The notes below the pieces were generated by a model, which was not told the origin of the DNA, made no database searches, and worked only from the letters and a program-made list of their open reading frames with translations. Positions 22,645 to 26,886 of a stretch of DNA of 26,886 nucleotides are shown one piece after another (the stretch's first letter is position 1; the number at the start of each line of letters is the position of its first letter). Source of the DNA: an uncultured Chloroflexota bacterium (lineage in GTDB: Bacteria; Chloroflexota; Anaerolineae; Aggregatilineales; Phototrophicaceae); assembly GCA_937988705.1 (NCBI GenBank), contig CALKIA010000651.1, positions 1 to 26,886 of the forward strand, written 5' to 3'. The translations under genes were made by a program, and so were the position numbers.

Positions 22645-24381
22645 TCATGGTGTTTCATTTGGGGGGTCTCCGTTGACCGCCTTGCGGCTGCGTTCGATCA
22701 TTGATTGGCTATCACGCCGCAGTTGATCCCGCTGTTGATACTGCTGAAGCAGCCGTGTAACTTGCTCGACATCGGCTGCGAAACTGGCGCGCAAGGCTGC
22801 GATTTCCGCCTCCACCATTTTTCGTTTGTCCTCTAGTCCCAGGCGCAACCGTTCGAGTTCCAGAGCTTCATTGAGAGCGGTCGCCTGTTCCTGAGCTTCG
22901 TACACGGCCCGTGCCGACCCGGTTACGAAACCCTCTGATCCAACGTAGGGGGACAGAAGTTCAATACCCTGATCTGTGACCAGAAATTCGCGCGTTTGAT
23001 TCGAGTGAGCCATACCGCGTGATTTCAACACCGTGATCAGGCGGTTGCGTTCCCCATTCGACTCCGTGTCCCGCACAAGCAGCCAGGTATCAATGAGCGA
23101 AGAAATTCCTGCATCGGTTTGCTCAAGTGCTGGACCAGCGTGGGTGAGACTGGTCATGAACGCAGTAATGTGCTGCACCTTAAGGAAATCAATCAGACGC
23201 ATCAACATCACTTTGACCTCGACCGACGTACCAGCCACCATGAGATTAGTGATGGGATCGATGACAACGACCTGTGGGCTATCCTGACGAATAATCCGAT
23301 GGACAACAGCCAAATACATCTCAAGCCCATACGCGGTGGGACGCGCTGCATAGAATTTCAGATGTCCACTATCAACCCACTGTTGTAAATCCAGTCCAAT
23401 TGAACGCATATTGCGGATCACCTGTTTCATCGATTCTTCGGAAGCGATGTACAAGCAACGCTCGCCGCGTCGGCACGCTGCATCGACGAGATGAGCGGCG
23501 ACACTGGTCTTTCCGCTTCCGGCAGTGCCCGAAACCAGCACAGTGCTGCCGACGAAATACCCCTTTCCTCCCAGCATGGCATCCAGTTGCTCGATCCCGG
23601 TTGGTATGTGTTCATTCAGGACACTATGTTCAAGACCAAGTGATGTGATGGGCAGGACAGATAGTCCATCCCGGTCAATTAGGAAGGGATATTCATTTGT
23701 TCCATGTTCCGAACCGCGGTATTTGATGATGCGAAGTCGGCGCGTCGATATCTGATTCGCGACCTGATGATCAAGGAGAATCACACAATCGGAGACATAC
23801 TCTTCCATACCATGGCGCGTCAGCGTTCCATCGCCTCGTTCGGCCGTGACGACAGCCGTGACTCCTTTGTCTTTTAGCCAAAGAAACAGTCGACGCAGTT
23901 CGGCACGGAGGATGAAGGCATTTGCAAACGCGCCATACAGGGACTCAAGTGTATCCAGCACAACTCGTTTTGCCCCAATCGTGTCAATCGCATAACCGAG
24001 GCGAATAAACAGACCCTCGAGGTCATACTCGCCCGTAACCTCAATCTCACTCCGCTCGAGGTGGATGTAATCCACCATCAGTTTACGTTTCTCAATAAGA
24101 TCGGCAAGGTCAAAACCCAGCGATGCTGTGTTCGCGATCAGGTCTTCAGCCTTTTCCTCGAAGGCCACGAACACGCCCGGTTCATCGTACATCGTTGCGC
24201 CGCGCACGAGAAACTCCATGCCGAAGAGGGTCTTCCCTGCTCCAGCACTTCCACAAACTAAAGACGGACGACCTTGTGGGAGTCCCCCGTTCGTAATTTC
24301 GTCAAATCCAGCGATACCCGTAGGTGATTTAGCAATGGCGGAGGGGGAAAATGCAGGCGACTGGTTTCGTTCGTTAGTCAT
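22645..24381 (-). CDS. kaiC: KaiC-family double-domain ATPase/kinase
   Basis: A 578-residue KaiC with two RecA-like halves. CI has Walker A GSAGAGKT (44-51) and the catalytic pair E75-E76. CII has GTAGSGKT (285-292) and E315-E316. The phosphorylation segment QTDAGISSLIDTW gives T422, S427 and S428, matching cyanobacterial T426, S431 and T432 (the last replaced by Ser). CII should therefore autophosphorylate. Beyond the normal C-terminus there is a coiled coil at about 495-565 (EAQEQATALNEALELERLRL...), longer than the KaiA-binding tail of cyanobacterial KaiC, and no kaiA is present. GAGG lies 7 nt before the ATG. It is the first gene of the minus-strand cluster kaiC-kaiB-kaiB-kinase. Confidence 0.95.
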   Translation of the reverse strand: MTNERNQSPAFSPSAIAKSPTGIAGFDEITNGGLPQGRPSLVCGSAGAGKTLFGMEFLVRGATMYDEPGVFVAFEEKAEDLIANTASLGFDLADLIEKRKLMVDYIHLERSEIEVTGEYDLEGLFIRLGYAIDTIGAKRVVLDTLESLYGAFANAFILRAELRRLFLWLKDKGVTAVVTAERGDGTLTRHGMEEYVSDCVILLDHQVANQISTRRLRIIKYRGSEHGTNEYPFLIDRDGLSVLPITSLGLEHSVLNEHIPTGIEQLDAMLGGKGYFVGSTVLVSGTAGSGKTSVAAHLVDAACRRGERCLYIASEESMKQVIRNMRSIGLDLQQWVDSGHLKFYAARPTAYGLEMYLAVVHRIIRQDSPQVVVIDPITNLMVAGTSVEVKVMLMRLIDFLKVQHITAFMTSLTHAGPALEQTDAGISSLIDTWLLVRDTESNGERNRLITVLKSRGMAHSNQTREFLVTDQGIELLSPYVGSEGFVTGSARAVYEAQEQATALNEALELERLRLGLEDKRKMVEAEIAALRASFAADVEQVTRLLQQYQQRDQLRRDSQSMIERSRKAVNGDPPNETP

Positions 24382-24411
24382 CGTTGAACCTCAGCTGTCT
24401 ACTCCACGCTC

Positions 24412-24417
24412 ATTATA
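24412..24417 (-). promoter_or_regulatory. Possible -10 box upstream of kaiC
   Basis: A perfect TATAAT on the minus strand lies 30 nt before the kaiC start. No good -35 hexamer is found 17 bp upstream, although TTGATA occurs at a shorter distance. The element is suggestive only. Confidence 0.35.
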
Positions 24418-24970
24418 GCTTGTTATCAACTGTTCGTAGGCGTTTCTGTTGACATTGCGCCAAAACAACGATTCTCCACGCCCTGTGGAGGACGTTTGTC
24501 CTGCCGTCCCGGATGTCACCGTGCAGGACGCCACTCTGAACATTGCATAGCTGCCCCACCGTGTGCTGCTCAACGAGTGTCAATCTGCACGATGCGAGGA
24601 GGTTGGCTAGTGACCTGACTAGAAATTCGTCTTCGAAGGATATTGCTTACGAATTCGCCGATTTGCATAACCTATCGGCACAAAGAGCGCCAGGGGAATA
24701 TCGACACGTACCAAAGTCTGGATAATGATTATCCAGCGAGTGCGTCCTCCGCTCTAAAAAGCGTGGCAACGCATGATCACTTGTATAGGTCATCTCCCCC
24801 TATAGCAGCAAGGTCCCCATCCCCAGTACAGGCCTTCACTCTGTTTACATTTATCTGAGTAGGCGGCTTTGCTCGCTCTCTAATTCCTTATTTCGAACTC
24901 AGGTTATGATAGTTACGCAGCATTCGCCTAGACTGAGTGTACGTGAACCGGAGAGTTGATTGCGATGCTG
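24418..24970. other. Gene-free stretch between kaiC and the DnaE2 relic
   Basis: No convincing gene lies in this interval of about 550 nt. It contains the palindrome at 24720-24734 and inverted repeats such as GTCCTGC/GCAGGAC near 24500-24530. A 42-codon frame starts at ATG 24965 on the plus strand with no recognisable product and runs antisense to the DnaE2 relic. The stretch may be decayed DNA. Confidence 0.4.
24720..24734. promoter_or_regulatory. Perfect palindrome, possible operator
   Basis: GGATAATGATTATCC is a perfect inverted repeat with 7-bp arms and one central base, about 340 bp upstream of kaiC. It has the size and symmetry of a dimeric regulator site. No second copy was noticed in the window. 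Confidence 0.3.
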
Positions 24971-25207
24971 CTAACTGATACACCCATCGATCAACCGATG
25001 CGCTTCGTCGCCACTGTCCGACGGGCGGATGCCGATCTCACGCGCCGCTTTTACGAACGGCACCGCCCCATACATCGTGTCGTGATCGGTTAGCGCGAGT
25101 GCGTCCATCCCCAGCTCACGCGCCCGCCTGAGCAAGTCATCTGGCGGGGACGCGCCATCGAGCAAACTGAAATACGAGTGCGCGTGGAGTTCGACGTACT
25201 GACTCAC
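24971..25207 (-). pseudogene. Truncated DnaE2-type DNA polymerase III alpha subunit (PHP domain start)
   Basis: The first about 62 codons encode the N-terminus of an error-prone alpha subunit: YVELHAHSYFSLLDGAS, LGMDALALTDHDTMYG and AAREIGIRP. The HAHS and DHD motifs are PHP-domain metal ligands, and the LDGAS form is typical of DnaE2. Homology stops at about 25022 just before the expected FGAEV, and the frame ends after an unrelated tail (SDSGDEAHRLIDGCIS). Full-length DnaE2 has over 1000 residues. The GTG start is 16 nt after the DUF1963 gene. With the ImuB-like remnant at 26483 it marks a lost mutasome operon. Confidence 0.8.
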
Positions 25208-25223
25208 AAGGGGTTTTCCAAGA

Positions 25224-26453
25224 TCAGCCTGACTGTAGATCAGAATAGATATGAGTAAAGTTTTTGCTTGCGAGGTCAGTTGGAGAAAGCGTGAAATAAA
25301 TCATACCCCCATCGCCCCACATCATGTCCGTATCCAAATTATGATAGTCGCTGTCAATCTGGCACAACAATCGGCTATCTCCCTGTGTCACGGCAGCTTG
25401 AATCACATCCGGGTAACCGAGCAGTTGATGTTTGGGAGTAGAACCGAGTTTGCGCTTGAGAACCAGATTGAAAGCGAAATAAAGATCGTTGAGCCGCTCA
25501 AACTCATTCTCTGACCAGCCTAAAGTGCGCACAATGGGGTCACGAGTGTAAGCCGAAGCTCGCGGCAGAGAGGGGATGGACTCAAAACGAACCGCGGTTG
25601 GCTTAAATGTCTTGATACCTACCGGTTTGGGTTGTCGTTGCAATGAAGAAATTGCGCCAGAGAAATAAACAACCTGTGAAAATCTTGGTTCTTCACTACG
25701 ATTCCAGGGTAAGTCCGGGTGTAAATCCCCGTTGTCTAGCTGCCAGCCAAATACTGAGAAAAAATACAGCATTCCAGTTGGCGGCAGTAGATTGCTTGAC
25801 CATGCAGATGAGATTTCTTGCAGGTTGATTTGTGCCAGAAAAGCTAAGGGCTTGTCGTCAAAGTTGGGATACCCCCACCCTGCAGGAAAATCAGGAACAC
25901 CTCCAATCCTCGACTGACCAGTAGACAATGCATCCTCTTCGACTGGATAAGTATGGAGCAGAATCGCGGGTTGAATCAGTGCCTCGATTTCATGGCGACG
26001 ATGGGTCAACTGATAGAGATCGATCAACTCATGGATGTTATCATGCAGCGTTAAAGCTTCATCCGCGATTTTTGCAAGTCTCACATCGGTTGGGTCAAGT
26101 TCTGCCATACACAAAGCGTAAGAACTATCCAATAGAAGGGTAAACACCGCATCATCTAGGATTTCATCCAACCAGACATCCGCCCATCTCCAATTGTTCC
26201 CGCCCCAGTGCATGTCTTTGGAAATTTGTAACCTTACCCCCTGCGGTGGGTTTTCCAAATCACTCAATGTGCAACGTAGCTTTAATCGAATCGGGCTTTC
26301 GTCCAAAAAAAACTGAGCAAAAGAGCGCAAGAAATCGCCAAGAATGTGATAGCTGGGATGGCTTTCTCCAAAGGTAATACTGGGCAGACTCCCGGATTTG
26401 GATAGACAATACGCGTGCAATCGTTCAACAAAAGATGATGGGACGTTTGACAT
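25224..26453 (-). CDS. DUF1963 (YwqG-type) protein
   Basis: A 409-residue cytoplasmic protein with a C-terminal DUF1963 domain from about residue 175. Hallmarks are SRIGGVPDFPAGWGYPNF, KPLAFLAQINLQEI, LPPTGMLYFFSVFGW, HQLLGYPDVIQ and LLCQIDSDY, then MMWGDGGMIYFTLSPTDLAS. The first 170 residues are not recognised. The family has no firm molecular function and is often found in toxin-immunity-like or stray accessory contexts. ATG 26453 is preferred over an in-frame TTG at 26486 because AGAGG lies 8 nt upstream. The gene sits between remnants of imuB and dnaE2 and appears intact, so it may have arrived after or during the decay of that operon. Confidence 0.85.
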   Translation of the reverse strand: MSNVPSSFVERLHAYCLSKSGSLPSITFGESHPSYHILGDFLRSFAQFFLDESPIRLKLRCTLSDLENPPQGVRLQISKDMHWGGNNWRWADVWLDEILDDAVFTLLLDSSYALCMAELDPTDVRLAKIADEALTLHDNIHELIDLYQLTHRRHEIEALIQPAILLHTYPVEEDALSTGQSRIGGVPDFPAGWGYPNFDDKPLAFLAQINLQEISSAWSSNLLPPTGMLYFFSVFGWQLDNGDLHPDLPWNRSEEPRFSQVVYFSGAISSLQRQPKPVGIKTFKPTAVRFESIPSLPRASAYTRDPIVRTLGWSENEFERLNDLYFAFNLVLKRKLGSTPKHQLLGYPDVIQAAVTQGDSRLLCQIDSDYHNLDTDMMWGDGGMIYFTLSPTDLASKNFTHIYSDLQSG

Positions 26454-26482
26454 TTGAGCATCCTCTATATCTTGATTCCTTC

Positions 26483-26593
26483 TCAATCATACAAGCGCTG
26501 CATGTACCATGTGCCGTCCACAAGATCATGGTAGACGACGACCAGCAAGCCCGTGTCTGTCGTCAGTTTGAAGTATTCGTGCCATAGGCGCAG
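26483..26593 (-). pseudogene. C-terminal remnant of an ImuB / DUF6504-type gene
   Basis: The last 36 codons before TGA (26485-26483) read LRLWHEYFKLTTDTGLLVVV, then YHDLVDGTWYMQRLYD. This pattern of Tyr-rich strand, short polar turn and final WY-x-x-R-x-YD matches the end of ImuB-associated DUF6504 proteins. The frame is cut at the IS end at 26594, so the rest is displaced or lost. In many bacteria such genes directly precede dnaE2, whose N-terminal remnant lies further along on the same strand. The match is by eye over a short segment. Confidence 0.6.
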
Positions 26594-26886
26594 CCTGTAG
26601 TAGCAAAAAACCTTATCCACGCGGTGTTTCCCTTGCATTAGGCAGCTCGATAGTAGTCGTGGAGCACACCGCCGAGTCGATCGCGCCGTTTGACTGTGCC
26701 GCTAATTGACTTTTCCGGAGGTGGATCAGGAATCTTTTGCCCAATGCCCTGATGCGGTCGCGCGGTATTGAAGAAATGCTCATACTCGTGCAGCACAAAC
26801 TTCAGATGCGCCGCATTCAAAATGATGAGTTGGTCGAGACATTCCTCGCGCACCGAACGCACCCAGCGTTCCGCATAGGCGTTGGC
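26594..26886 (-). mobile_element. Left end of an IS of the same family as the outer IS
   Basis: The end reads CCTGTAGTAGCAAAAAACC, identical to the end at 16138 over 19 bp and similar for about 20 bp more. The element continues beyond the right edge. It inserted into the ImuB-like gene. Confidence 0.75.
26638..26886 (-). CDS. Partial DDE transposase, C-terminal 82 residues
   Basis: The frame is open from the right edge to TAA at 26640-26638. It carries the catalytic Glu (NAYAERWVRSVREECLDQLI), LNAAHLKFVLHEYEHFFNTA, then RPHQGIGQKIP and a final LGGVLHDYYRAA. It is the same family as the other transposases here and provides the C-terminus missing from the outer IS copy at 17458-18247. It may be intact outside the window. 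Confidence 0.85.
   Translation of the reverse strand, partial: ANAYAERWVRSVREECLDQLIILNAAHLKFVLHEYEHFFNTARPHQGIGQKIPDPPPEKSISGTVKRRDRLGGVLHDYYRAA

Noticed and set aside
24391..24573. Short minus-strand frame upstream of kaiC
   Set aside because: It covers the likely promoter region of kaiC and encodes nothing recognisable.
1..26886. CRISPR arrays, tRNA or rRNA genes
   Set aside because: No regularly spaced direct repeats, cloverleaf with CCA-type arms or conserved rRNA blocks were found by eye. A tRNAscan or Infernal run would settle this.

Overview
The window looks like chromosomal DNA from a free-living, plant-polymer-degrading bacterium, most likely a member of the Chloroflexota (Anaerolineae-like). 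That is an inference. It rests on the combination of a LacI/ABC-transporter sugar locus, very large secreted multidomain glycoside hydrolases with TPEP-type linkers, a KaiA-less kaiBC cluster with a PAS/GAF kinase, and a DnaE2/ImuB-type relic. No rRNA, tRNA or CRISPR array is visible.

Region 1 (1-462) is the end of an insertion sequence that continues beyond the left edge, followed by an AT-rich scar with more IS-end-like sequences. Region 2 (463-16067, all + strand) is a carbohydrate utilisation locus. It opens with a LacI-type regulator that has a textbook sigma-70 promoter and palindromic operator-like sites in its leader. Next come a secreted solute-binding protein, two ABC permeases (no ATPase), and a 1367-residue exported protein with two GH5-like catalytic domains and several binding modules. 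A cytoplasmic GH28-like enzyme, an exported AGE-fold epimerase-like protein and a cytoplasmic GH5-like enzyme follow. The end is a short sugar-acid module: an extended SDR dehydrogenase/epimerase, mannonate dehydratase and an RraA-fold aldolase-like protein. The locus can be read as outside depolymerisation, import of oligosaccharides, inside trimming, then conversion of the sugar to a 2-keto-3-deoxy acid and cleavage. The exact polymer (mannan, pectin or beta-glucan) cannot be fixed from sequence alone.

Region 3 (16138-18342) is an IS element flanked by a perfect 6-bp direct repeat. Its transposase is broken by a nonsense codon and by a second, apparently intact, nested IS. Region 4 (18432-24381, all - strand) is a clock-like signalling cluster. 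In transcription order it encodes KaiC, a canonical KaiB, a divergent KaiB, a soluble PAS-GAF-PAS-GAF histidine kinase and, after a 341-nt gap, a single-domain response regulator. No KaiA is seen.

Region 5 (24418-26886) is decayed. It holds a 589-nt gene-free stretch between kaiC and the next reading frame, a truncated DnaE2-type PHP domain, an intact DUF1963 gene, the last codons of an ImuB/DUF6504-type gene, and another copy of the same IS family running off the right edge. Both edges of the window therefore lie inside related IS copies in the same orientation.
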